Shown: piece by piece, positions 1 to 7,300 of the stretch
Numbering within the stretch: the stretch's first letter is position 1
How the letters are laid out: every line of letters starts with the position of its first letter
Position numbers and translations under genes: made by a program
NCBI RefSeq assembly: GCF_023701745.1
Contig: NZ_JAJOZB010000001.1
Coordinates: forward strand, 6,299,501-6,363,500
DNA length: 64,000 nucleotides
Direction of reading: 5' to 3'
From: Streptomyces sp. RKAG293
Lineage (GTDB): Bacteria > Actinomycetota > Actinomycetes > Streptomycetales > Streptomycetaceae
Notes under the pieces: model-generated
Seen by the model: only the letters and a program-made list of their open reading frames with translations
Told to the model about the DNA's origin: nothing
Database searches by the model: none

Positions 1-745
1 GGCCCAGACAGGTGGACCAGAAGACCTTGCGCTGACTGAAGCGGCGCGGCGAGATGTAGCGCGTGTAGTCGCCGAGCAGCGTGATGAAGGCGATGGGCCC
101 GCTCAGCCCGGCGGACACGGCGGCGAGCAGCCAGGTCGGCCAGAAGCCGCCGAGCAGGTACGCCGATCCCTCCACCGGTGAGGTGGTGAAGCTGCCCGCG
201 TAGGCGATGAAGCCGATGAGCAGCAGCACGGTCAGACCGACGGCCAGGGCGCGGCTGAGCCGCAGCAGCATCCGGTAGCCGAAGACGGCGGCGGTCGCGG
301 TGCAGCCGGCGAGGGCCGCGTAGACCACGGCGTAGCTCGCCGCGCCGGTCGGCAGGCCGAAGAGGCGGTTGAGGCAGCCGACGACGGCGTCGCCGCCGAC
401 CCACAGGGTCAGGGCGGTGTAGCCGAGCGAGAGCAGCAGGCCGATGACCGATCCGAGCAGCCGGCCGCGTACCCCGAAGTGGGCGCCGCTGCTGGTGGAG
501 AGGTTCGTGGCGCTGCGCAGCGATACGAGGGCGAGCGGCGCGGTCAGCAGCGTGCCGACCAGGGTGCCGGCCGCCAGGGCGCTCACCGAGGCCCACCAGC
601 CGAGGCCGAAGGAGACCGGCAGCCAGCCGAAGACGATCACTCCCAGGGCGAGATTCGACCCGAGCAGGATGCTGACCAGATCGCGCGGGCCGCTGGTGCG
701 CTCCTCGTCCGGAACGGTGTCGACTCCGCGTTGCTCGATCTGCAT
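1..745 (-). CDS. NCS1-family nucleobase/allantoin-type permease (3' end beyond window)
   Basis: Only the N-terminal 248 residues are inside the window; the frame stays open to base 1. The start is an ATG at 745-743. After a polar N-terminus, hydrophobic segments begin near residue 27 and repeat through the fragment. The small-residue stretch LGSNLALGVIVFGW and the later LGDYTRYISPRRFS resemble the NCS1 (cytosine/uracil/allantoin/hydantoin cation symporter) family. It is transcribed away from the urease genes across a 133-base divergent promoter holding two palindromes. The context suggests import of a nitrogen-rich compound whose breakdown feeds the urease and deiminase genes. The substrate cannot be read from the sequence. 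Confidence 0.85.
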   Translation of the reverse strand, partial: MQIEQRGVDTVPDEERTSGPRDLVSILLGSNLALGVIVFGWLPVSFGLGWWASVSALAAGTLVGTLLTAPLALVSLRSATNLSTSSGAHFGVRGRLLGSVIGLLLSLGYTALTLWVGGDAVVGCLNRLFGLPTGAASYAVVYAALAGCTATAAVFGYRMLLRLSRALAVGLTVLLLIGFIAYAGSFTTSPVEGSAYLLGGFWPTWLLAAVSAGLSGPIAFITLLGDYTRYISPRRFSQRKVFWSTCLG

Positions 746-776
746 GGGCGGTCTCCCTACGCGGTTCCTGTCATGT

Positions 777-791
777 TTGAACGGCATTCAA
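777..791. promoter_or_regulatory. Palindrome TTGAA-N5-TTCAA in the permease/urease divergent promoter
   Basis: TTGAACGGCATTCAA is a perfect 5-base inverted repeat with a 5-base spacer, 32 bases upstream of the permease ATG. It fits a dimeric repressor operator. The regulator is unknown; the nearby TetR gene is one candidate. Confidence 0.4.
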
Positions 792-842
792 TGTCTCCCA
801 CGTATGGCCTACGGTCAATACTTCACGGCCACGGGATGAATT

Positions 843-861
843 GTTAGAGTGACGTTCTAAC
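843..861. promoter_or_regulatory. Palindrome GTTAGA-N7-TCTAAC upstream of the urease operon
   Basis: GTTAGAGTGACGTTCTAAC has 6-base perfect arms around a 7-base spacer and ends 17 bases before the ATG of the urease gamma/beta gene. Size and spacing suit a TetR-type operator, and a TetR gene lies in the same gene cluster at 4387-4998. Binding is inferred. Confidence 0.5.
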
Positions 862-878
862 TCTGCGAGAGGCGCGAC

Positions 879-1622
879 ATGCGACTGACCCCGACCGAGC
901 GGGACCGCCTGCTGCTGTTCGGTGCCGCCGAGCTGGCGCGGGCCCGCCGGGCCCGCGGCCTGCTGCTGAACGTGCCGGAGGCGACGGCGCTCATCGCCGA
1001 CACCGTCTGCGAGGCGGCCAGGGACGGCCGCCGGCTGGCCGAGGCCATCGCCGCGGGGAAGGCCGTCCTCGGGCCCGAGGACGTGCTCCCCGGGGTGGCC
1101 GACGTGGTCAAGGAGGTGCACGTCGAGGCCGTCTTCGACGACGGCTCCCGGCTCGCCGTGATCACCGCTCCCATCGGCGGGGGGTCGCTCGGCGACGACG
1201 CGCCCGGCGCCGTACTGACCGGCCCCGCGGTCCCCGAGCGGGCTCCGTCCGTGACGGTGACCGTGCACAACACCGCGACCGTGCCGGTCAGCGTGACCTC
1301 GCACTTCCACTTCTTCGAGGCCAACCCGCGGCTCGACTTCGACCGGGCCGCCGCCTACGGCATGCGGCTCGCCGTCCCGGCGGGCTCGTCGGTGCGTTTC
1401 GGCCCGGGGGAGTCCGCGCCGGTGGGGCTGGTGCCGATCGGCGGCGCCCGGGTCGCGATCGGTTTCGCGGGCCTGGTGGACGGCCCGCTGGACGCGCCCG
1501 GTGCCCGCGAGGAGGCCCTGCGAAGGGCCGCGGCCTGCGGCTACCTCGGCACCCAGCCCTCGACCCCGACCCCACCCCCACCCCCGAACCCGACCCCGAA
1601 CTCGTTGGAGGACGGCTCATGA
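879..1622 (+). CDS. ureAB: Urease subunit gamma/beta fusion
   Basis: A 247-residue fusion of the two small urease subunits. Residues 1-100 match the gamma subunit (start MRLTPTERDRLLLF; LGPEDVLPGV near 64-73). Residues from about 120 match the beta subunit, including SHFHFFEANP at 141-150. The tail (about 228-240) is a Pro/Thr run that does not look like enzyme core. GAGAGG precedes the ATG. The stop overlaps the start of the alpha-subunit gene by four bases, so the two are translationally coupled. Fused gamma-beta subunits are known in other bacteria. The partner is the alpha gene directly downstream; no ureE/F/G/D accessory gene is in the window. Confidence 0.93.
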   Translation: MRLTPTERDRLLLFGAAELARARRARGLLLNVPEATALIADTVCEAARDGRRLAEAIAAGKAVLGPEDVLPGVADVVKEVHVEAVFDDGSRLAVITAPIGGGSLGDDAPGAVLTGPAVPERAPSVTVTVHNTATVPVSVTSHFHFFEANPRLDFDRAAAYGMRLAVPAGSSVRFGPGESAPVGLVPIGGARVAIGFAGLVDGPLDAPGAREEALRRAAACGYLGTQPSTPTPPPPPNPTPNSLEDGS

Positions 1623-3310
1623 CCGGAATCGACCCGCGCGAATACGTGGCGGTGCACGGTCCGCGTGCCGGGGACCGGGTGCGGCTGGGCGACTCGGGGC
1701 TCGTCGTCCGGGTCGAGTCCGACGCGCAGCTGCCGGGTGACGAGTTCCTGGCCGGTTTCGGCAAGACCGCCCGTGACGGCATGCACCTCAAGGCGGCGGC
1801 CGTCCGCGACACCTGTGACGTCGTGATCAGCAATGTCGTCGTGATCGATGCCGTCCTCGGCATCCGCAAGGTCTCGATCGGCATCCGCGAAGGCCGGATC
1901 TGCTCGATCGGCCGGGCCGGCAACCCCGACACCCTCGACGGGGTCGATGTCGTCGTCGGCACCGGAACCAGCATCGTCTCCGGCGAAGGCCTGATCGCGA
2001 CCGCCGGCTCCGTGGACACCCACGTCCATCTGCTCTCGCCGCGCATCATGGAGGCCTCACTCGCCTCCGGCGTCACCACGATCATCGGCCAGGAGTTCGG
2101 CCCGGTCTGGGGCGTCGGCGTCAACTCGCCCTGGGCGCTGCGGCACGCGTTCAACGCCTTCGACGCGTGGCCGGTCAACATCGGCTTCCTGGCCCGCGGC
2201 TCGTCCTCCGATCCGGCTCCGCTGGTCGAGGCGCTCGCCGAGGGCGGCGCGTCCGGCTTCAAGGTCCATGAGGACATGGGCGCGCACACCCGTGCGCTGG
2301 ACACCGCGCTGCGGGTGGCCGAGGAGCATGACGTCCAGGTGGCGCTGCACAGCGACGGCCTGAACGAGTGCCTGTCGGTGGAGGACACCCTGTCCGTGCT
2401 GGACGGCCGCACGATCCACGCCTTCCACATCGAGGGCTGTGGCGGTGGGCATGTGCCCAACGTGCTGAAGATGGCGGGCGTGCGGAACGTCATCGGCTCG
2501 TCCACCAACCCCACGCTGCCCTTCGGGCGGGACGCGGTCGCCGAGCACTACGGCATGATCGTCTCCGTCCACGACCTCAAGACCGACCTGCCGGGCGACG
2601 CGGCCATGGCCCGTGACCGGATCCGCGCCGGGACGATGGGCGCCGAGGACGTGCTGCACGACCTGGGCGCGATCGGCATCACCTCCTCCGACGCGCAGGG
2701 CATGGGCCGCGCGGGCGAGACCGTCCGCCGCACCTTCCAGATGGCCGGGAAGATGAAGGCCGAACTGGGGCCGATGGAGGGCGACGGGCCCGCCGACGAC
2801 AACGCGCGGGTGCTGCGCTACATCGCGAAGCTCACCATCAACCCCGCCATCGCCCACGGCCTGGCCCACGAGATCGGCTCCCTCGAGGTCGGCAAGCTCG
2901 CCGACATCGTGCTGTGGAAGCCGCAGTACTTCGGCGCCAAGCCGCAGATGGTCCTCAAATCCGGCTTCCCCGCCTACGGCGTCACCGGCGACCCCAACGC
3001 GGCCACCGACGACTGCGAACCCCTCGTCATCGGCCCGCTGTTCGGGGCGCACGGCGCGACCGCGGCCGATCTGTCGGTCGCCTTCGTCGCCCGCGCCGCG
3101 GCCGAGTCCGCGAACGACCGGATGCCGACCCGACGCCGCCGGGTGGCGGTGCGCGGCACGCGCGGCATCGGCCCCGCCGACCTGCTGTTCAACTCCCGCA
3201 CCGGCCAGGTCGACGTGAACGGCAGCACCGGCCTGGTCACCCTCGACGGTGACCCGCTGCGCTCGGAACCCGCCGACCAGGTGTCCCTCAGCCGCCTGTA
3301 CTTCTTGTGA
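1619..3310 (+). CDS. ureC: Urease alpha subunit paralogue
   Basis: A 563-residue catalytic subunit that would hydrolyse urea to ammonia and carbamate at a dinickel site. All six metal ligands are visible: His135 and His137 (DTHVHL), Lys215, the carbamylated bridge (GFKVHED), His244 (ALHSDGLNE), His270 (FHIEGCGGGH) and Asp358 (SSDAQGMGR). The catalytic flap His is kept (His318). The flap cysteine that normally precedes it (MVCHHLD in classical ureases) is Val317 here (SVHDLK). The usual SDSQAMG is SDAQGMG. It overlaps the gamma/beta fusion by ATGA. Streptomycetes commonly carry a separate full urease operon, so this may be a second, accessory-free urease or one with a changed substrate. Confidence 0.92.
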   Translation: MTGIDPREYVAVHGPRAGDRVRLGDSGLVVRVESDAQLPGDEFLAGFGKTARDGMHLKAAAVRDTCDVVISNVVVIDAVLGIRKVSIGIREGRICSIGRAGNPDTLDGVDVVVGTGTSIVSGEGLIATAGSVDTHVHLLSPRIMEASLASGVTTIIGQEFGPVWGVGVNSPWALRHAFNAFDAWPVNIGFLARGSSSDPAPLVEALAEGGASGFKVHEDMGAHTRALDTALRVAEEHDVQVALHSDGLNECLSVEDTLSVLDGRTIHAFHIEGCGGGHVPNVLKMAGVRNVIGSSTNPTLPFGRDAVAEHYGMIVSVHDLKTDLPGDAAMARDRIRAGTMGAEDVLHDLGAIGITSSDAQGMGRAGETVRRTFQMAGKMKAELGPMEGDGPADDNARVLRYIAKLTINPAIAHGLAHEIGSLEVGKLADIVLWKPQYFGAKPQMVLKSGFPAYGVTGDPNAATDDCEPLVIGPLFGAHGATAADLSVAFVARAAAESANDRMPTRRRRVAVRGTRGIGPADLLFNSRTGQVDVNGSTGLVTLDGDPLRSEPADQVSLSRLYFL

Positions 3311-3324
3311 CAAGGATCCGCACC

Positions 3325-4359
3325 ATGAACACGACCCCCGCAGTCGACGGCTTCCGGATGCCCCCCGAGTGGGCCCCGCACGCCCGCACCTGGATGGCGC
3401 TGCCGTCCCCCAGCACCACCTTCGCGGACGACGAGGACCTCGACGTCTCCCGCCGCGCCTGGGCCGAGGTGGCCCGCACCATCAGCCGCTACGAGCCGGT
3501 CACCGTGCTCACCACACCCGGTGACGGCGACAAGGCCCGCTCGCTGCTCGGCCCCGGTGTCGACGTCGTGGAGCAGCCGCTCAACGACGCGTGGATGCGC
3601 GACATGGGCCCGACGTTCCTGGTCCGCGACGGCGAACTGGCCGCCGCGAACTGGGTGTTCAACGGCTGGGGCGCCCAGGAGTGGGCGCAGTGGGACCTGG
3701 ACTCCCAGGTCGGCGCCCAAGTCGCCGGCCTCGCGGGGGCCCGCACCTACGCCTCGTCGCTGGTCAACGAGGGCGGCGGCATCCACGTCGACGGCGAGGG
3801 CACCGTCCTGCTCACCGAGACCGTCCAGCTCGACCCGGGACGCAACCCGGGCTGGACCAAGGAGCGGGTCGAGGAGGAACTGCACGCGTACCTCGGCACG
3901 ACCAAGGCGATCTGGCTGCCGCGCGGGCTGACCGCCGACTACGGGCTCTTCGGCACCCGCGGCCATGTCGACATCCTGGCCGCGTTCGTCCGGCCCGGCA
4001 CGGTCGTCGTGCACAGCCAGCAGGACCCGTCGCACCCCGACCACGCGGTGTCGCAGGAGACGATCAAGCTGCTCGGCAACGCCACCGACGCGCGCGGCCG
4101 CGCCCTGGAGGTCGTCGAGCTGCCCGCCCCCTCGGCCACCGGGGAGGACGGGGAACTGGTCGACTACTCTTACGTCAACCACTACCTGTGCAACGGCGCC
4201 GTCGTGCTGTGCTCCTTCGACGACCCGGCCGACCGGGTCAACGCGGAGATCTTCGGCCGGCTCTTCCCGGAGCGCGAAGTGGTCCCCGTCGACGCCCGCA
4301 CGATCTTCGCGCACGGCGGCGGCATCCACTGCATCACGCAACAGCAGCCCCAGGTGTGA
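3325..4359 (+). CDS. aguA: Agmatine deiminase (peptidyl-arginine-deiminase superfamily)
   Basis: A 344-residue protein of the agmatine deiminase family, which converts agmatine to N-carbamoylputrescine plus ammonia. The N-terminus (MPPEWAPHARTWMALP) and NDAWMRDMGPTFLV at 87-100 are family hallmarks. NEGGGIHVDGEGT, His213 in RGHVD and the C-terminal nucleophile Cys336 in GGGIHCI complete the active site. I chose the ATG at 3325 because AAGGA precedes it. An upstream GTG at 3307 overlaps the urease stop and would add six residues. No N-carbamoylputrescine amidase gene lies beside it, which is unusual because the two steps are normally encoded together. Confidence 0.9.
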   Translation: MNTTPAVDGFRMPPEWAPHARTWMALPSPSTTFADDEDLDVSRRAWAEVARTISRYEPVTVLTTPGDGDKARSLLGPGVDVVEQPLNDAWMRDMGPTFLVRDGELAAANWVFNGWGAQEWAQWDLDSQVGAQVAGLAGARTYASSLVNEGGGIHVDGEGTVLLTETVQLDPGRNPGWTKERVEEELHAYLGTTKAIWLPRGLTADYGLFGTRGHVDILAAFVRPGTVVVHSQQDPSHPDHAVSQETIKLLGNATDARGRALEVVELPAPSATGEDGELVDYSYVNHYLCNGAVVLCSFDDPADRVNAEIFGRLFPEREVVPVDARTIFAHGGGIHCITQQQPQV

Positions 4360-4386
4360 CCCGGGGATACATCGTCGGAGGACGCG

Positions 4387-4998
4387 GTGACCGGAACGCC
4401 CCGCGCCAGGCGGCGGCTCAAGCAGCCCCGTGAGCTGGTGATGGCCGCCGCGATGGCGGCCATCGCGGAACACGGCCTGGCCGAGCTGACCCTCGCCGGC
4501 CTCGGCCGCGGGATCGGGATGAGCAGCGGCCACGTCCTCTACTACTTCGGCAGCAAGGACGAGCTGCTCCTCCAGACCCTGGAGTGGAGCGAGGAGCAGC
4601 TCGGCGCCCAGCGCCGCGCCCTGCTGTCCAAGCCGCTGCCCGCCCGCGAGCGGCTCGACCTGGTCATCGACCACTACCTCGCCGACGGCCACCGCGATCC
4701 GCACTGGGTGCTGTGGTCCGAGGTCTGGACCCGCTCCCAGCTGGGCGAGGAGGGTCTGCAGCGGCAGCTCTCGCTCGAACTGGCCTGGCACCGGGACCTG
4801 GTGGCGCTGGTCGCCGAGGGCATCTCCCGCGGCGAGTTCCGCAGCACCGACCCCGAACGGTTCTCCGTCCGGCTCCGCGCGCTGCTCGACGGCTTCGGCA
4901 CCCACCTGGTCGTCGGCCTGCCCGGCACCGACCGCGAGGCGGTGCTCGGCCACGTCCGGGAGTTCCTCCAGGACGGCCTGTTCGCACCCGCCAAGTGA
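4387..4998 (+). CDS. TetR/AcrR-family regulator
   Basis: A 203-residue regulator. Residues about 10-60 form the TetR DNA-binding domain: AMAAIAEHGLAELTLAGLGRG, then the recognition helix area GMSSGHVLYYFGSKDELL. The C-terminal ligand domain is not diagnostic. The start is a GTG 28 bases after the agmatine deiminase stop. Its place in the urease/deiminase cluster suggests it controls that cluster, probably through the palindromes at 777-791 and 843-861. That link is inferred. Confidence 0.88.
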   Translation: MTGTPRARRRLKQPRELVMAAAMAAIAEHGLAELTLAGLGRGIGMSSGHVLYYFGSKDELLLQTLEWSEEQLGAQRRALLSKPLPARERLDLVIDHYLADGHRDPHWVLWSEVWTRSQLGEEGLQRQLSLELAWHRDLVALVAEGISRGEFRSTDPERFSVRLRALLDGFGTHLVVGLPGTDREAVLGHVREFLQDGLFAPAK

Positions 4999-5013
4999 GC
5001 CTTCGGCACTACG

Positions 5014-5625
5014 TTGGACGGCGTGATCGCCCTCGTCGTCGCAGTCGTCGGTGCCCTCGGCGCGCTCCTGACCGCCCTGCTGGCGCACCGCGCCGCCGCC
5101 AGGAGCAAGCAGGCGGAGCTGGAGCTGGCGGAAGCGCAGCGCAGAGCCGAACTCGAACGGGGTAGCGCGCGCGAGAGCCTTGAGGTGCGCCGGGCGTGGA
5201 ACGCCCTGCTCAACCAGTCGGTCCGGCGCTACCACGACGCGCTGTCCGGCTGTCTGACCGCACGCGGCGGGGCCGCGGAGGCCGCGGCGCGGCGCCAGGA
5301 GCTCGACGACGCACGCCGGTCGCACCGCGATACGTACGCGGCGGCCCAGATGGTCATCAGCGACGCGGTGCTGGTCCCCGCGGCGGAGCTCATCGGGCGG
5401 CTCAACCGGGTGTACTCGCTGCTCACCCCCGCGGACGGTGAGCCGCCGTCGGGGGAGCAGCGGAGCGCGGCGGAGACCGAGCTGGCCGGGTGTTCCGACG
5501 AGCTGTACGCGCTGCGCCAGCTGATGCGCGCCGACCTGGGCATCACCGCTCTGCCGCCGCACCGGCCGCAGCGACCCAGGACCCGGTTCTCCACCGGCGG
5601 CGGGGGCAGCAGCGCGGGTCAGTGA
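5014..5625 (+). CDS. Hypothetical membrane-anchored coiled-coil protein
   Basis: I do not recognise this family. The start is TTG at 5014 or GTG at 5023, giving 203 or 200 residues. One N-terminal transmembrane segment (VIALVVAVVGALGALLTALL) is followed by an Ala/Glu/Lys-rich helix (about 25-60) that looks like a coiled coil, then a helical domain with few charged patches and a basic, glycine-rich tail. It follows the TetR gene by only 15 bases, so it is probably co-transcribed. No catalytic motif is seen. Confidence 0.65.
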   Translation: MDGVIALVVAVVGALGALLTALLAHRAAARSKQAELELAEAQRRAELERGSARESLEVRRAWNALLNQSVRRYHDALSGCLTARGGAAEAAARRQELDDARRSHRDTYAAAQMVISDAVLVPAAELIGRLNRVYSLLTPADGEPPSGEQRSAAETELAGCSDELYALRQLMRADLGITALPPHRPQRPRTRFSTGGGGSSAGQ

Positions 5626-5685
5626 GCCGGCGCCGCCGGAGGCGGTCTTGCGGGGGAACCGTCCGTTCCGGCACGGTCGTTGACC

Positions 5686-7023
5686 ATGAGCACCACGGAA
5701 CGCGCCGACGGTCAGCAGCACTGGAAGAAGATCTGGGTCGGCTCGGCAGGCAACATGGTCGAGTGGTTCGACTGGTTCGTGTACTCGACGTTCGCGACGT
5801 ACTTCGCGGCCTCGTTCTTCCCCAAGGGGGACGAGACCGCCCAGATGCTGAACACGATGGGCATCTTCGCGGTCGGCTTCTTCATGCGGCCGGTCGGCGG
5901 CTGGCTGCTCGGCCGGATCGGCGACCGCAAGGGCCGCAAGGCGGCGCTGACGCTCTCGGTCTCCCTGATGTCGGCGAGCGCGGTGCTGATCGCGGCGGCG
6001 CCGACGTACGCGGTCGCCGGGTACGGCGGCGCGGCCGTCCTGCTGGTGGCGCGGCTGCTGCAGGGCCTGTCGGTCGGCGGTGAGTACGCGGCGAGCGCCA
6101 CGTATCTGACGGAGGCGTCGGCGCCCGGCCGCCGGGGGTTCGCCTCCAGCTTCCAGTACGTGTCGATGACCGTCGGGCAGATCATCGGGCTCGGGCTGCA
6201 GCTGATCCTGCAGCACACGATGTCGGACGGAGCGCTGCACAGCTGGGGCTGGCGGATCCCGTTCATCGTCGGCGCCGCCGGCGCGGCCATCGTCTTCTAC
6301 CTGCGGCGCAGCATGCTCGAGACGGACGTCTACGAGGGGGCGTCCGCCGAAGCGGGCGAGGCCGGTGAGGACAGCGGCACCCTGGGGACGCTGTGGAAGC
6401 ACCGGCGCGAGGCGTTCCTGGTCATGGCGCTCACCATGGGCGGCACGGTCGCGTACTACACGTACACCGTGTACCTCACGAAGTACCTGTCCAGCAGCGC
6501 GGGCCTGCCCAAACAGACCGCGACCCTCGTCAGCTTCTGCGCGCTGACGGTCTTCGCCTGTCTGCAGCCGCTCGCGGGAGCGCTGTCGGACCGCATCGGC
6601 CGCCGCCCCCTGCTGATCACCTTCGCCGTCGGCTCGACCTTCCTCACCGTCCCGATCATGACGATGCTCCAGCACGTCAGCGGCTTCTGGTCGGCCCTGG
6701 GGCTGGCCCTGCTCGCACTGGTGGTCGTCACCGGCTACACGTCGATCAACGCCTGCGTGAAGGCCGAGCTCTTCCCGACCCACATCCGCGCCCTGGGCGT
6801 CGCCCTCCCGTACGCCCTCGCCAACGCCCTCTTCGGCGGCACCGCCGAATACGTGGCGCTGTGGTTCAAGAAGGGCGGCATCGAGTCCGGCTACTACTGG
6901 TACGTGGCGGGCTGCGCGGCGGTGTCGCTCGTCGTCTACCTGTCGATGCGCGAGACGAAGGAGATCGATCTGCACCGGGTGGGCCTCGACACGCGGGACC
7001 GTGAGAAGGCGCTCGCATCCTGA
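5686..7023 (+). CDS. MFS transporter, metabolite:H+ symporter (MHS) type
   Basis: A 445-residue transporter with about 12 hydrophobic segments. The start NMVEWFDWFVYSTFATYF is typical of the MHS (KgtP/ProP-like) subfamily that carries dicarboxylates, osmolytes or small metabolites. The loop 2-3 signature appears as GRIGDRKGRKAAL, and SDRIGRRPLL is the matching loop after the sixth segment. I chose the ATG at 5686; a TTG at 5680 is also in frame. It lies 60 bases after the hypothetical gene and may share its transcript. Together with the divergent NCS1 permease it gives this catabolic locus two transporters. The substrate is unknown. Confidence 0.88.
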   Translation: MSTTERADGQQHWKKIWVGSAGNMVEWFDWFVYSTFATYFAASFFPKGDETAQMLNTMGIFAVGFFMRPVGGWLLGRIGDRKGRKAALTLSVSLMSASAVLIAAAPTYAVAGYGGAAVLLVARLLQGLSVGGEYAASATYLTEASAPGRRGFASSFQYVSMTVGQIIGLGLQLILQHTMSDGALHSWGWRIPFIVGAAGAAIVFYLRRSMLETDVYEGASAEAGEAGEDSGTLGTLWKHRREAFLVMALTMGGTVAYYTYTVYLTKYLSSSAGLPKQTATLVSFCALTVFACLQPLAGALSDRIGRRPLLITFAVGSTFLTVPIMTMLQHVSGFWSALGLALLALVVVTGYTSINACVKAELFPTHIRALGVALPYALANALFGGTAEYVALWFKKGGIESGYYWYVAGCAAVSLVVYLSMRETKEIDLHRVGLDTRDREKALAS

Positions 7024-7066
7024 GACGGGCCGGAGCGCGGGGGCAGGTCTGTGCCAGACTGCCTCC

Positions 7067-7126
7067 GTGCTCTCCAACGTCATCATTATGGACAGCGCAC
7101 GCCGGTCCGCAGTGAGCGCCCCGTAG
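7067..7126 (+). CDS. Possible leader peptide of a cimA attenuator
   Basis: A 19-codon GTG-started frame reads M-L-S-N-V-I-I-M-D and ends in TAG at 7124. A Leu/Val/Ile cluster at its start is what a branched-chain amino-acid attenuator would need, and cimA (isoleucine pathway) follows. It precedes the intrinsic hairpin at 7171-7196. No convincing Shine-Dalgarno sequence is visible, and other frames are open here, so this is a hypothesis. Confidence 0.3.
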   Translation: MLSNVIIMDSARRSAVSAP

Positions 7127-7170
7127 AAAACGTACGGCAGCGACCACCGTGTCCCAGACCCGCGTGCAGA

Positions 7171-7196
7171 CCTCTCGCATCCGCGAGAGGTTTTTT
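7171..7196 (+). terminator. Intrinsic terminator, possibly an attenuator before cimA
   Basis: CCTCTCGC and GCGAGAGG form a perfect 8-bp stem around an ATCC loop, followed by six T. It is a textbook Rho-independent terminator, uncommon at this GC content. It lies 148 bases past the transporter stop and 105 bases before cimA, so it could end the upstream transcript or attenuate cimA. Confidence 0.8.
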
Positions 7197-7300
7197 CGTT
7201 TCCCGGCCCACCCACGCCGGACGCGAAGCGCGAGGGATCATTGGGGGCAAGTGGAGACGGGTCTTCCGGTAGCCACTCATCCGACAGGAGTCTCACCACC

